Shown piece after piece: positions 29,035-38,105 of a stretch of DNA of 64,000 nt. The notes under the pieces were generated by a model. That model was given only the letters and a program-made list of their open reading frames with translations, did no database searches and was not told the DNA's origin. The stretch's first letter is position 1; every line of letters starts with the position of its first letter. The DNA is taken from NCBI RefSeq assembly GCF_002135415.1, contig NZ_NEGJ01000006.1, positions 1-64,000 of the forward strand. Direction: 5' to 3'. Both the position numbers and the translations under genes were made by a program. The stretch comes from Acinetobacter sp. ANC 3832 (GTDB lineage: Bacteria; Pseudomonadota; Gammaproteobacteria; Pseudomonadales; Moraxellaceae).

Positions 29035-29940
29035 TCAAAAATGAATTTTATCTCTATTCTCTTCCACAATATTCAGCCAAGCTTTTGTCGCTGGACTCAT
29101 CGCAACAGTGGTATTCCAAGCCATATTTAATGTCCAATTTAAACTTGGGTTGATTAATTTTGAAATATTAAATTGATTCAAATCGAGTTGTTCACAGTAA
29201 ATTTGTGGCAATAAAGCAATCCCCATATTGGATCCAATCATCTTCGCAATAAAATCCCACTGGCTACTCTTACAAACAACTTTGGGTTCAAAACCAACTG
29301 AATTAGCTTCATTTATAATCATATTATTTAACGTAAATGTATCTGAAAAAAGTAAAAAGGATTCCTCTTTCAGCTCCAATAAAGAAACTTGTGTCTTATT
29401 CCTCCATTGTGAATCTTTTTTAGACAATAAACACATCGGTGAATCTATGACTGGAATAGAAGCAAAAATCGGACGTAAATTTCCCAGTAATATCCCGACA
29501 TCCACACTTTTATCTGCAATTGCTTGTTCAATGCTATTTCCACCAACCTCTAAAAAACTTAATTGAATTTCAGGATAATGCTTATGAAACAAAGCAATGA
29601 GTGAACTAAATAATATAGAGCCTAAAGGTGGTAATCCTAAAGTGAGTTTTCCTTTTTTTAAAAATTGGATTTGTTCAATGGTTTCATAAATACTTTTTTG
29701 CTCATTTAACATGTTTACAGCATGTTGATAAATTAATTCGCCCGTATAAGTCAGTGAAGCTTCTCGTTTACGACCTGCTTCACCCTTTTTAAATAAGGCA
29801 GTACCCAGCTCTTCTTCTAAATTACGAATCGCCTTACTCACGGTTGGTTGAGTCATAAAGAGATGATCTGAAGCTAAACTAAAGCTTTGACTCTGCACAA
29901 TTTCAACAAAAATTTTTAAACTTTTCAAATCCACAATCAT
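29035..29940 (-). CDS. cidR: LysR-family regulator, CidR-like
   Basis: A 301-residue LysR-type regulator: helix-turn-helix at the N-terminus (SFSLASDHLFMTQPTVSKAIRNLEEELGTALF) followed by a two-lobed ligand domain. It is divergent from cidA/cidB, the arrangement in which CidR activates the holin-like genes in response to overflow metabolites in staphylococci and bacilli. The gene name rests on this context. Confidence 0.8.
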   Translation of the reverse strand: MIVDLKSLKIFVEIVQSQSFSLASDHLFMTQPTVSKAIRNLEEELGTALFKKGEAGRKREASLTYTGELIYQHAVNMLNEQKSIYETIEQIQFLKKGKLTLGLPPLGSILFSSLIALFHKHYPEIQLSFLEVGGNSIEQAIADKSVDVGILLGNLRPIFASIPVIDSPMCLLSKKDSQWRNKTQVSLLELKEESFLLFSDTFTLNNMIINEANSVGFEPKVVCKSSQWDFIAKMIGSNMGIALLPQIYCEQLDLNQFNISKLINPSLNWTLNMAWNTTVAMSPATKAWLNIVEENRDKIHF

Positions 29941-30032
29941 GCCTAAAATAGAATAATTATTAAAATATTATTCATAATTTAGCATAAAATTTAGTATTAA
30001 AATAATCTATCTCCTAAAATGATGTATGTAAC

Positions 30033-30479
30033 ATGTCTGAAAACCTCACTGCATTTTCCAAAATAAAAAGAATGACTCAAGTCTTTTTACAAGTTGGTAT
30101 CTTATTAATGTTTTGGTGGATTGGTTCAGTTATTCAAAGCGTATTTAATTTACCTGTCTCTGCCGCAGTTATTGGGCTTTTCATTGTTCTCATTGGACTA
30201 TTAAGCGGTGTGTTTAAACTTCAATGGATTAAAGCAGGTTCAGATTTTATTCTTGCTGAATTGGTCTTATTTTTTATTCCCTGTTTAATTGGATTAATGA
30301 AATATAAAGACTTATTCCTCACTGAAGGATGGCAATTGATCATTTCTGTATTTTTAGGCACGATTTGTGTCATGGTATTTACGGCATACAGCGTTCATTT
30401 AGGCTTCAAATTAGAAACCAAATTGAAACAACGCATCCATAAAACAGAAGTTAAACATTTAGCTCATCGTGGAGAATAA
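30033..30479 (+). CDS. cidA: CidA/LrgA-family holin-like membrane protein
   Basis: A 148-residue inner-membrane protein with about four helices; LPVSAAVIGLFIVLIGLLSG and LVLFFIPCLIGLMKY are typical of CidA/LrgA. The family affects murein hydrolase activity and by-product (pyruvate/acetate) transport. Its stop is 2 bp before cidB, so the two are cotranslated. The ribosome site is weak. Confidence 0.87.
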   Translation: MSENLTAFSKIKRMTQVFLQVGILLMFWWIGSVIQSVFNLPVSAAVIGLFIVLIGLLSGVFKLQWIKAGSDFILAELVLFFIPCLIGLMKYKDLFLTEGWQLIISVFLGTICVMVFTAYSVHLGFKLETKLKQRIHKTEVKHLAHRGE

Positions 30480-30481
30480 CG

Positions 30482-31171
30482 ATGCTTTCAATGCTGTGTC
30501 TTATTGGTACTGTTGCTGCATATATGATCGCGAAACAGATTTATCGGAAACTCCCTTATTTAATATTATCGCCTGCTTTTTTAGTACCTATTCTATTTAT
30601 CTGTATGATGATGATTACTCATATTTCCTATGATACTTATATGCAAGAAAGCCATTGGATCGTCTGGATGCTTGGACCAGCGACTGTCGCTTTCGCTATT
30701 CCAATTTACGAATATAGAAAGATGATTCAAGAGCATATTTTATCTATTGGTATGGGAGTGACGATTGGTATGCTTGCAGGAATGATCAGTGCCTTTTATT
30801 TGGCTCAATTGTTCAATTTCGATCAATCTACTCGTTACAGTTTAATGGCGCGCTCTATTTCAACCCCCTTTGCAATGGAATTAACCAATCGTATTGGAGG
30901 TTCAGTTAAACTAGTCATCTTATTCACCATGATTACAGGCGTTGTGGGTATGCTATTTGGTGATCTTATTTTAGCAACCCTTCGCTTAAAATCACATTTC
31001 GCCTTAGGTGCATCTTTAGGTAATTCTGCACATGGTTTTGGAACCACCAAAGCCTATATGAGAAATCGTGAAGAAGGTGTTATCGCGAGCTTAACGATGG
31101 TTTTAGCAGGTGTTTTTATGGTGATATTAGGACCATTTTTAGTGCATAGTATTGTTTATCTTCTTGGATAA
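30482..31171 (+). CDS. cidB: CidB/LrgB-family membrane protein
   Basis: A 229-residue partner of CidA with six or seven helices. WMLGPATVAFAIPIY, ARSISTPFAMELTNRIGG and GNSAHGFGTTKAY are conserved LrgB features. Coupled to cidA by a 2-bp gap. No clear terminator follows. Confidence 0.9.
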   Translation: MLSMLCLIGTVAAYMIAKQIYRKLPYLILSPAFLVPILFICMMMITHISYDTYMQESHWIVWMLGPATVAFAIPIYEYRKMIQEHILSIGMGVTIGMLAGMISAFYLAQLFNFDQSTRYSLMARSISTPFAMELTNRIGGSVKLVILFTMITGVVGMLFGDLILATLRLKSHFALGASLGNSAHGFGTTKAYMRNREEGVIASLTMVLAGVFMVILGPFLVHSIVYLLG

Positions 31172-31234
31172 ATATAATACTTCTATAGAGTAATTTGAAT
31201 CAACTTTATAGAAAGCTTGCTCAAAGGAATAAAA

Positions 31235-31579
31235 ATGCAAAAAATAGAAATCGCTCAATTATTTTCTTTAGGACAATTGCAAGATATTGATCAATATTTT
31301 GCAACTGATATTCAATGGGACATTATTGGTGAACAAAAACTTCATGGAATTGGTGAAGTTTTTAAATATTGCCAGAATATTTTTAAATATTTTAAATCTG
31401 TGGAATGTGTTTTTTCGATTAATAATACTTATGAAACGTCTAATACCGTGATCATTGATGGATTTGCAATTTTCCGTTCTGATGATGCAAAAAACCATAT
31501 CGCTGCATGTGATATTTACAGTTTTAACCAAAAAAATAAGATTACAAGTATTAAATCATATTGCATTCCCATAAAATAA
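31235..31579 (+). CDS. NTF2-like/SnoaL-type small protein
   Basis: 114 residues from the ATG at 31235, which has an AAAGGA ribosome site; an upstream in-frame ATG at 31217 lacks one. The alternating pattern (IAQLFSLGQLQDIDQYFATDIQWDIIG, then long beta strands) fits a SnoaL-like cone fold. No catalytic Asp-His pair is certain, so enzyme or binding protein is open. Confidence 0.6.
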   Translation: MQKIEIAQLFSLGQLQDIDQYFATDIQWDIIGEQKLHGIGEVFKYCQNIFKYFKSVECVFSINNTYETSNTVIIDGFAIFRSDDAKNHIAACDIYSFNQKNKITSIKSYCIPIK

Positions 31580-31676
31580 CATGATCACTCAAGCTGAATA
31601 GAAACAAAAGAATGACAAGACATCTCATATTTAATCATACAGAATCAATGGCAGAACTGTTCAATGACTAGAATCT

Positions 31677-32015
31677 TTACCAATCTCGAGGTGAAATTAA
31701 TTCTTCTATGTCTGCATCTTTAAAATCATAAGCCTGAGCAATAAAGTGAAAGTCAGTACCTAGGCTTTCCCTCGCTACAGTTTCAATTTCACTGTCAGCA
31801 TCATCAAATGCTTGCTGTAAATCATTAATTTCTTCAGTTGCCTGATGAGTTAAAGCATATAACTGTTCAAGATTTTTAGGATTATTTTGCTCAATCCCGA
31901 TGCATACATTCAATAGGATTTGTTTCAACTTATCGACTAAATCTCTTGGATAATATTGATCTTTATACATATCCTCAAGAAAAATATGTTCATTAATTGC
32001 CTTATTTTTTATCAT
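31677..32015 (-). CDS. DUF5713-family protein
   Basis: 112 residues. EHIFLEDMYKDQYYPRDLVDKL, ALTHQATEEINDLQ, DSEIETVARESL and the end ISPRDW match the DUF5713 pattern. The ATG at 32015 has a TGGAA ribosome site; the upstream ATG at 32030 does not. Function unknown; single gene downstream of the cob cluster. Confidence 0.75.
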   Translation of the reverse strand: MIKNKAINEHIFLEDMYKDQYYPRDLVDKLKQILLNVCIGIEQNNPKNLEQLYALTHQATEEINDLQQAFDDADSEIETVARESLGTDFHFIAQAYDFKDADIEELISPRDW

Positions 32016-32123
32016 GTGTATTCCAATCATTGGGATTTATTTTATGAATTGATTATTCAATGTTTCAAACTATTTTTCTATATTAATTCAACATATTTTT
32101 AAAAAAATAAATAATGAGTCCAT

Positions 32124-32876
32124 TCAAATAGAACGAATAAAATAAAAACTTAAAATCATAAAACTCAATAGACTTAAAGATTCTGTAATTTCAATACTCG
32201 CCCCAACTGTGTCTCCTGTGATTCCACCTATTCTTTGAATAAATTTATGCCGTAAATACAGCAAAGTAAGCATAAAAATTAAAGCTGTAAATATTCCGAC
32301 CCAAGCAAAATAGACTGTTGTAAACAAGCACAGTAAAAAAATGAATATCGACCATTTTTTAGGAATAAACACTGCAATAGATGAGCCTAGACCTTTTTCA
32401 CGCACGTACTTGGTGGTTAAAAATAAGAATAATGGCGCTAACCGTCCCAGTATAGGAAATAAAATCAAAGCGGAATAGAGTTGTTTTTCCAATAAAACAT
32501 AAATGGCAGACCATTTTATCAAACAAAGAATAATTAAACTCAGAACGCCAATAGGACCGCATGCAGGGTCTTTCATTATTTCTAAAGTACGTTGTTTGTC
32601 ACCAAAACCACCCACCCATGCATCTGCGGTATCTGCCAAACCATCTAAATGCAAGCCACCTGTTAGCCAAATCCAGAGAATGAGAATAATGCTCGATAAT
32701 AAAACCACAGGAAGAACATGGAGTAATGTCGCTAGAGCAAATAAAATCAAACCGATAATTAAACCAATCACAGGATAAAACAATAATGATTGTGCATTCT
32801 GTTGCTGAGTAGGCATCGCCTTCAACTGAATAGGAAATGTCGTGAGAAATTGCAAAGCAATTAAAAAGGGTGTCAT
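32124..32876 (-). CDS. cobS: Adenosylcobinamide-GDP ribazoletransferase (cobalamin synthase)
   Basis: Integral membrane enzyme that joins adenosylcobinamide-GDP and alpha-ribazole, the last assembly step of the cobalamin lower loop. The 250 residues contain GGLHLDGLADTADAW (the CobS signature), about seven helices and TGDTVGASIEITE near the end. The ATG overlaps the cobC stop by 4 bp (ATGA), giving coupling. With CobU, CobT and CobC it makes a salvage set, with no corrin-ring genes seen here. Confidence 0.95.
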   Translation of the reverse strand: MTPFLIALQFLTTFPIQLKAMPTQQQNAQSLLFYPVIGLIIGLILFALATLLHVLPVVLLSSIILILWIWLTGGLHLDGLADTADAWVGGFGDKQRTLEIMKDPACGPIGVLSLIILCLIKWSAIYVLLEKQLYSALILFPILGRLAPLFLFLTTKYVREKGLGSSIAVFIPKKWSIFIFLLCLFTTVYFAWVGIFTALIFMLTLLYLRHKFIQRIGGITGDTVGASIEITESLSLLSFMILSFYFIRSI

Positions 32877-33628
32877 GCTTTATTCTCACCACTATTCAGC
32901 TTTCCCCAACAACCTTTCCCAACTAAGCGTATGGAGGAATCCTCATCAAGTTCAAATGAATTCAATTGTCCCAACTCAGCGGACATTTTTAAGATGTCAT
33001 CTAAAGGTTGATTCATTGCCAAGCATTTTAATAATTTGATAACACCACCATGTGTAACAATCAATGCATGTTGCCATTTATTTTCTAGCATCTGCTGTTG
33101 AATATTATGTATTGCCTTTAAAACTCGATCATGAAAAATCTGCATGGTTTCAGCATTCGGTGGCGTGTACTTTGTAGGCTCTTGCCAAAAATTAGCGAGT
33201 AACTCAGGCTCATTTTCATAGATCGTTTGGGTCGAAATGCCCTCCCAATCACCAAAATGCATTTCCTTTAGATTTTGATCTAAAAATAAAGGCAACTGAC
33301 TTTGCACTTCAAATTGTGCAGCTACTTTTTCTACAAAATTTTCAGCAAAGAGTCGACAACGCTTTAAAGGTGAACTAAAAATTACATCCCATTGCACCAA
33401 TGGATTTGAAACCATATTTTGGAATTGGCCAACATTTCGACTTTGATGATCAATTTTCTGATTCGTTTGATGAGTGTATACATGAACAGCTTGGTTGATG
33501 GTCTGTTGCATTTGCAACCATCCTTTTTCAGTCAAATCATCATCGGTTGAACCACGTAAAGTATGGCTCAACGTGGTTTCACCATGACGAAGCAGATCAA
33601 TTCTGAGTTTTATCGCTGATTTATGCAT
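32873..33628 (-). CDS. cobC: Histidine phosphatase, alpha-ribazole phosphatase type
   Basis: Removes phosphate from alpha-ribazole phosphate (or from the cobalamin phosphate). The catalytic RHGE motif is near the N-terminus (LLRHGETTLSHTLRG), and the second histidine is in HALIVTHGGVIKLL. About 251 residues from the ATG at 33628; the open frame extends only to a TTG three codons upstream. It lies between cobT and cobS in one operon. The internal loop is longer than in Salmonella CobC. Confidence 0.88.
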   Translation of the reverse strand: MHKSAIKLRIDLLRHGETTLSHTLRGSTDDDLTEKGWLQMQQTINQAVHVYTHQTNQKIDHQSRNVGQFQNMVSNPLVQWDVIFSSPLKRCRLFAENFVEKVAAQFEVQSQLPLFLDQNLKEMHFGDWEGISTQTIYENEPELLANFWQEPTKYTPPNAETMQIFHDRVLKAIHNIQQQMLENKWQHALIVTHGGVIKLLKCLAMNQPLDDILKMSAELGQLNSFELDEDSSIRLVGKGCWGKLNSGENKA

Positions 33629-33637
33629 GCTAAGCAA

Positions 33638-34702
33638 TTAAACCTTTTCGCCAATCACAGCTGCTTCGGCAAAAGTCGCCATATTGTTATGTAGACTACA
33701 TGCAAGCTTAATCACGCCCAATGCTGCTCCTGCACCACTGCCTTCACCTAAACGTAAATTCAATTTTAATAGTGGATTGGCATTCAATTCAGCTAAAATT
33801 CGTTGATGTCCATATTCAGCCGATTGATGTCCAAAGAGCATCCATTGACGAACTTCAGGATTTAGGCGCACTGCAACCAAAGCAGATACCGAACTGATAA
33901 AACCATCTATCACCATTGGTAATCCGAGTTGAGCACAACGGATATAAGCGCCAGTCATCGCCGCAATTTCCAAACCACCTACGGCGCACAGTGCTTTAAA
34001 AGCATCATTTGCCACATAGTCTGTATGTAATGCTATCGCTTGATCAATAATATTTTTCTTATGAATGAGTTGTTCTTCACGAATACCTGTACCCACACCT
34101 GTCAATTTTTCAGCAGGTTCATTGAGTAAAAAACATACCACAGCAGAAGCGGAACAGGTATTACCAATCCCCATTTCACCTGCAACATAAATAGAAGCGC
34201 CATTTTCCAAAGCTTTTTCAACACTTTCGCGGCCTAAATTCATCGCTTGAATACATTGTTCTTCGGTCATTGCTACATTCTTCGCAAAATTAGCAGTGCC
34301 TGAAATAATGCAATGCCGTTCTACACCCACATAGTCATAAGCATCACCAACAGAGCCACAGTCAATCACTTGTAAAGTCGCATTGTATTCCTTTGCGATT
34401 ACAGCGATACATGCACCGCCCGAAGCAAAGTTTTGCAACATTTGACGCGTAACTGCTTGTGGATATGCCGAAATATTCTCGTCCATCACACCATGATCAC
34501 CTGCAAAGATTGTAATCCACGGTTTATCAATATGAGGGCGAGAATTATTCTGTAAACTTGCCAATAAAATGGCTGTATTTTCCAGTTCAGACAAAGAACC
34601 TGTCGGCTTGGTCAATTGTAACTGACGTTCAGTTGCAGCTTGTTTTGCTTCATTACTCGGCTGCTGACATACTTCTAACCACCAATTCATCATTTTTTCC
34701 AT
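33638..34702 (-). CDS. cobT: Nicotinate-nucleotide:dimethylbenzimidazole phosphoribosyltransferase
   Basis: Makes alpha-ribazole phosphate from dimethylbenzimidazole and nicotinate mononucleotide. Landmarks: TKPTGSLSELENTAILLA, IFAGDHGVMDENISAYPQ, GEMGIGNTCSASAV and the catalytic-end LRLGEGSGAGAALG. The open frame begins at 34747, inside cobU, but the Met at 34702 (or the tandem ATGs at 34693) fits the family start and avoids a 37-bp overlap. It lies just after cobU in the operon. Confidence 0.93.
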   Translation of the reverse strand: MEKMMNWWLEVCQQPSNEAKQAATERQLQLTKPTGSLSELENTAILLASLQNNSRPHIDKPWITIFAGDHGVMDENISAYPQAVTRQMLQNFASGGACIAVIAKEYNATLQVIDCGSVGDAYDYVGVERHCIISGTANFAKNVAMTEEQCIQAMNLGRESVEKALENGASIYVAGEMGIGNTCSASAVVCFLLNEPAEKLTGVGTGIREEQLIHKKNIIDQAIALHTDYVANDAFKALCAVGGLEIAAMTGAYIRCAQLGLPMVIDGFISSVSALVAVRLNPEVRQWMLFGHQSAEYGHQRILAELNANPLLKLNLRLGEGSGAGAALGVIKLACSLHNNMATFAEAAVIGEKV

Positions 34703-34710
34703 CTTTACTT

Positions 34711-35223
34711 TTACCCTTTCAATATCATTGGAAACCCAGCGACACAAAACACAACTTTGTTTGCAATTTGACCCAATTGTTGGTGTAAACGCCCAGATTC
34801 ATCGACAAATTTACGACTAATTTCACCCATGGGAACAACACCTAAACCTGTTTCATTACTCACTAGAATGATGTCAGACTTAAACTTTGGTAAGAAATCC
34901 AATAATTTCTGACATTGTTGTATTTGTAATTCAACTTGTTCATGCATGAGCAAGTTGGTCATCCACAAAGTTAGGCAATCCACTAAAATGACTTGATTTT
35001 CTTGGTCTACTTGTAAAAGTCGGTCTGCTAAGTAAAGGTTTTCTTCAATCACCAGCCAATGATCAGGTCTTTCTTGTTGATGATGCATAATCCGACTTTG
35101 CATTTCATCATCCCACGCCTGAGCAGTCGCAATATAAATCACATCCAATGTTGAATCTTTGGCAATTTGTTCTGCCAATCGGCTTTTACCTGAACGTGCA
35201 CCACCTAATATCAATTGCAACAT
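34711..35223 (-). CDS. cobU: Adenosylcobinamide kinase/guanylyltransferase
   Basis: Bifunctional enzyme that phosphorylates adenosylcobinamide and then attaches GMP. The 170 residues start with the P-loop GGARSGKS (7-14), and ILVSNETGLGVVPMGEISRKF is the CobU signature. It overlaps the end of the 2H-phosphoesterase gene by 13 bp, so that gene belongs to the same transcript. Confidence 0.94.
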   Translation of the reverse strand: MLQLILGGARSGKSRLAEQIAKDSTLDVIYIATAQAWDDEMQSRIMHHQQERPDHWLVIEENLYLADRLLQVDQENQVILVDCLTLWMTNLLMHEQVELQIQQCQKLLDFLPKFKSDIILVSNETGLGVVPMGEISRKFVDESGRLHQQLGQIANKVVFCVAGFPMILKG

Positions 35224-35849
35224 GCATCACCTAATTGTAGCTGTGTATGAGGGATTAATTGCCCTTGTAAAGTCTGCGCTTGATAATGACCAAAGGTTAA
35301 ATGATCAATCAAAAACTCAAAATTTTGCTGTTGAACTTGCTCAATACGCTTAAAAATAAGATCGCTTTCATAAGCTTTATTGTATAAACCAAGTGTAATG
35401 TGTGGACAATAAGTTAAAGCTGCAATATCGACTTTCATACTCACTAATATTGAACGAATATGTTCAAGCATACCCTCAATATCAAGTACTTCTACAAATA
35501 AAGCACTCGAAAAGCTTTTTATTTTATAGGTTCTTAAACGAAATGATTGCAATTGCATTTGGGATAAAATATTGAATTGTTGCTGTAATTTTTCAATGAG
35601 AAAGTCATCATTCCAATGATTTTTTTGATTAGTTAAAAATCCACAAATATATAAAGTGATGTGAAATTGTCGTTGATTCGGTTGATAAAGAATATCTGAA
35701 AATTGTGTTCTCAATTGTTCTAAATAATCTAATAATGCAGAATTCTTTATTTCTACATACCAAAGCGCATAGTTTTCTCGCCCGTGATGCCATTCGGGAT
35801 AATCCCGAGCATCAGTTGCAATCGTTTGGCTGGAAGGTTGTAGAAACAC
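35211..35849 (-). CDS. 2H phosphoesterase-superfamily protein at the head of the cob operon
   Basis: 212 residues with two HxTx-type motifs, FHITLY and HITLGLY, about 80 residues apart, the mark of the 2H phosphoesterases (2'-5' RNA ligase/cyclic phosphodiesterase fold). The start is read as GTG at 35849, because DYPEWHHGRENYALWYVEI looks like a family N-terminus and no in-frame ATG exists. The 13-bp overlap with cobU places it first in the cobalamin operon. A role on a cyclic phosphate in cobalamin salvage is possible but not shown. Confidence 0.75.
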   Translation of the reverse strand: MFLQPSSQTIATDARDYPEWHHGRENYALWYVEIKNSALLDYLEQLRTQFSDILYQPNQRQFHITLYICGFLTNQKNHWNDDFLIEKLQQQFNILSQMQLQSFRLRTYKIKSFSSALFVEVLDIEGMLEHIRSILVSMKVDIAALTYCPHITLGLYNKAYESDLIFKRIEQVQQQNFEFLIDHLTFGHYQAQTLQGQLIPHTQLQLGDACCN

Positions 35850-36146
35850 GTAACATCACATACAGATAAAAGTGCCTTATTAAAACATGGAACTATACAA
35901 CTTACTGCACATGTTGCTTTAGTTTTAAACGCTAGAACATGAATAAGATTCACTTTGGTATTTTAGTCGATTTAAAAATAAAATTATTTTTTGAGAGTGT
36001 TAAAAACTAATTCCATTCACATATTTTCACTTAGAAAGCAGGAGAGCTTATGCTCTCCTCTATCCATCAAAAAAATGTATATCAATATAAATATCGATAA
36101 TTAAACTTATTACAAAGGAGAAATAAAATTGAGTTGTGCAATAAGC
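35850..36146. other. Intergenic region upstream of the cob operon; no riboswitch seen
   Basis: I looked on the minus strand for the cobalamin riboswitch (AGCCAGGAGACCTGCC-type box) and found only a loose CCAGCC. A perfect 8-bp hairpin (AGGAGAGC-ttat-GCTCTCCT, 36040-36059) lies here and probably ends the phosphatase transcript. Confidence 0.5.
36040..36059 (-). terminator. Hairpin downstream of the phosphatase lipoprotein gene
   Basis: Perfect 8-bp stem with a TTAT loop, 88 bp after the stop; on the minus strand it is followed by GCTTTCT, a weak T tract. Confidence 0.5.
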
Positions 36147-37748
36147 CTATGAAATATTATAGCATTGCTTAAGTTTTAGATAATCATAGTAAAAACTATT
36201 TGCCGTATAACGTGCATAATCGCATGTGGCTTTAAAACTGGTTTCTTTTTCGTTATAGAACATTTTCACTAAAGTTTGACCTTGGTTATTTTGATAAATA
36301 TCCCACTGCATATTGGCCGCCATTGGTGAAATATCTTCTCCACGCCATGTACTATTTTCATAATTAAAGGTTTGGCTTAAAGGCAAAGATTGCATCATGC
36401 CTTTTAATTCAAAACTGGTTGCAAGTGGAATAATGATTTCTGCATGAGCAAAACGTAATACAGCTGCATTTTTTTGCTTTTTGGCAATCACATCATCCAC
36501 TTGTTTAAAAAAGTCTTGTTTTAATCCTTGGGCAATATTACTGGTAATGGCTTTACCTGAATCAAAACTCGGTCCTTTACTATAAAAATCATTGGCATCA
36601 TTAAATTGAGCATAAAATTTTGCAGCATCTATAGGCATATACTTTTTAAAATCAGTCTGTGCCAATTCCTCAGCCATCCCGCCTGTAATTGAATATAACT
36701 CATATAAATAAGCTGCTGCATCCACAGAACTAGCAATGGTATTTTTTGCTTTGCCCTTTTCTGTAATTTTATCGCCATTCGGTGCAGTCGCTGTAAATGA
36801 ACCACTATTGCTAAATGTATAACCAGACTGCCCTATTTTCTGAATAAATTCAGGTTTAAAAATCGGGCTAAGGACTGAAATTGCAATTTTTTGTGCACGA
36901 CTATCTGTGCTTAAGTCTTTTATTTTTTGTACTAAATCAGCGTTATTGGCTTCAAAATCTTGATATTTCAGACTAGAATCATACACAGATTTTTCAAGAT
37001 CTGTTTTAACATTGGCCACATCATCAGCCGCGGTTAGGCTATGAAAATACAATTGAAAGCGATTCACTCCACCATCAGCAATACTTGGTGTTGAAGTGCT
37101 ACTCAAGCTTTGATAAGTCATTGGTGTAATAATATTTTTTAGATCAACTTGTTGTTTTAACAGTTCATTGGTAAAAAATTTAGCACTATCTACCGCACGA
37201 TCGACACCTGAACTCACAACTTGAACGGATTGGCCTTGCGTTGCAGCATTTTTAAATAGCTGAGGTAAGCGTTGTAATAGGCGATCTGCTATCCCCCGAT
37301 GTTCTTTGATACCCAAAGCTGATTCATTACCATACCCAAATTGTCGAATACCATCTACGCCGTAACCCAATAAAATGTTGGCTTTCATCATCGCTTCTAA
37401 ATCTGGGCCCAATTTAAGCCCTAAATCCGTTAATGCATTTTCTTCTTTGGCTTTTAACCATAAGTTATACAGTGCTAAATCATATTTAATACTCGATAAA
37501 CCACGTGAACCATGACGAGCAACAAGTTCAGTAAAGACTGGACTATAGCCATTTGGCACGGCGGAATAGGTACTTATTTTTTGTTGTGGTTGATAAGGAA
37601 CTTTGGTTTGTAAATAAAGTGAGTTATCAACTTTCGGTGGTTCTACAACAGCATTTTGGCTATCTGAATCATTATTATTACATGCAGACACAAGTAAACT
37701 GGTTGCCAAAATTGAACAGATCATTATATTTAATTTTAAAGCTTTCAT
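36147..37748 (-). CDS. Histidine-acid-phosphatase-family lipoprotein (MINPP/phytase-like)
   Basis: A 533-residue exported phosphatase. The signal peptide ends in the lipobox LVSAC with lipidated Cys23, then a Ser/Asn/Asp-rich linker. Catalytic RHGSRG lies at 78-83, and the distal motif is HAE (FAHAEIIIPL). HAE in place of HD resembles the multiple inositol polyphosphate phosphatase group. A role in taking phosphate from inositol phosphates in the periplasm or at the outer membrane is inferred. It is a single gene; the upstream side contains the first MITE-like repeat. Confidence 0.82.
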   Translation of the reverse strand: MKALKLNIMICSILATSLLVSACNNNDSDSQNAVVEPPKVDNSLYLQTKVPYQPQQKISTYSAVPNGYSPVFTELVARHGSRGLSSIKYDLALYNLWLKAKEENALTDLGLKLGPDLEAMMKANILLGYGVDGIRQFGYGNESALGIKEHRGIADRLLQRLPQLFKNAATQGQSVQVVSSGVDRAVDSAKFFTNELLKQQVDLKNIITPMTYQSLSSTSTPSIADGGVNRFQLYFHSLTAADDVANVKTDLEKSVYDSSLKYQDFEANNADLVQKIKDLSTDSRAQKIAISVLSPIFKPEFIQKIGQSGYTFSNSGSFTATAPNGDKITEKGKAKNTIASSVDAAAYLYELYSITGGMAEELAQTDFKKYMPIDAAKFYAQFNDANDFYSKGPSFDSGKAITSNIAQGLKQDFFKQVDDVIAKKQKNAAVLRFAHAEIIIPLATSFELKGMMQSLPLSQTFNYENSTWRGEDISPMAANMQWDIYQNNQGQTLVKMFYNEKETSFKATCDYARYTANSFYYDYLKLKQCYNIS

Positions 37749-37888
37749 TTTATAACCAGATTTTAAAGTTGCTTGAATCTAGCGAAATGTTATGACAACA
37801 AGATTAAATAATTTTAAAAAATATTCATAACCTTTTTATTTTAAAGAATAATCAAAAGATTTTCTTCTAAAAGTCATAAATAGATAGA

Positions 37889-38105
37889 TATTAAGCCTCT
37901 TGCATAAATTAGCGTTTAATTAACATTTGTTTCACAATGGATTCCTCCTCTCCTTTTTAAAGAGGGAGTTAGGAAGAAGGTTATTTTTAGGATTCACCCT
38001 CATCCTAACCGTCTTCCTGTGGGAAAAGGAATATTCAATCTTAATCAAATATTATTTCCACTGATAAAGTTTTATTCGTTTTTTGACTTTTGTAAAAGTC
38101 TATTA
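37889..38105. mobile_element. MITE-like repeat, copy A
   Basis: About 207 bp (37894-38100) flanked by TATTA on both sides. The left end is AGCCTCTTGCATAAA; the right end, read inward, is GACTTTTACAAAAG, a partial inverted match. The interior closely matches copy B in the same orientation (shared runs include AGCGTTTAAT, GGATTCCTCCTCTCC and TGTGGGAAAAGGAA). It encodes nothing. The right TATTA overlaps the stop codon of the disrupted MFS gene. Confidence 0.7.

Noticed and set aside
31611..31670. A 19-codon ORF after the NTF2-like gene
   Set aside because: No ribosome site and no terminator; too short to support.
35850..36000. Cobalamin riboswitch upstream of the cob operon
   Set aside because: No B12-box or other conserved core could be found on the minus strand; CCAGCC alone is not enough.
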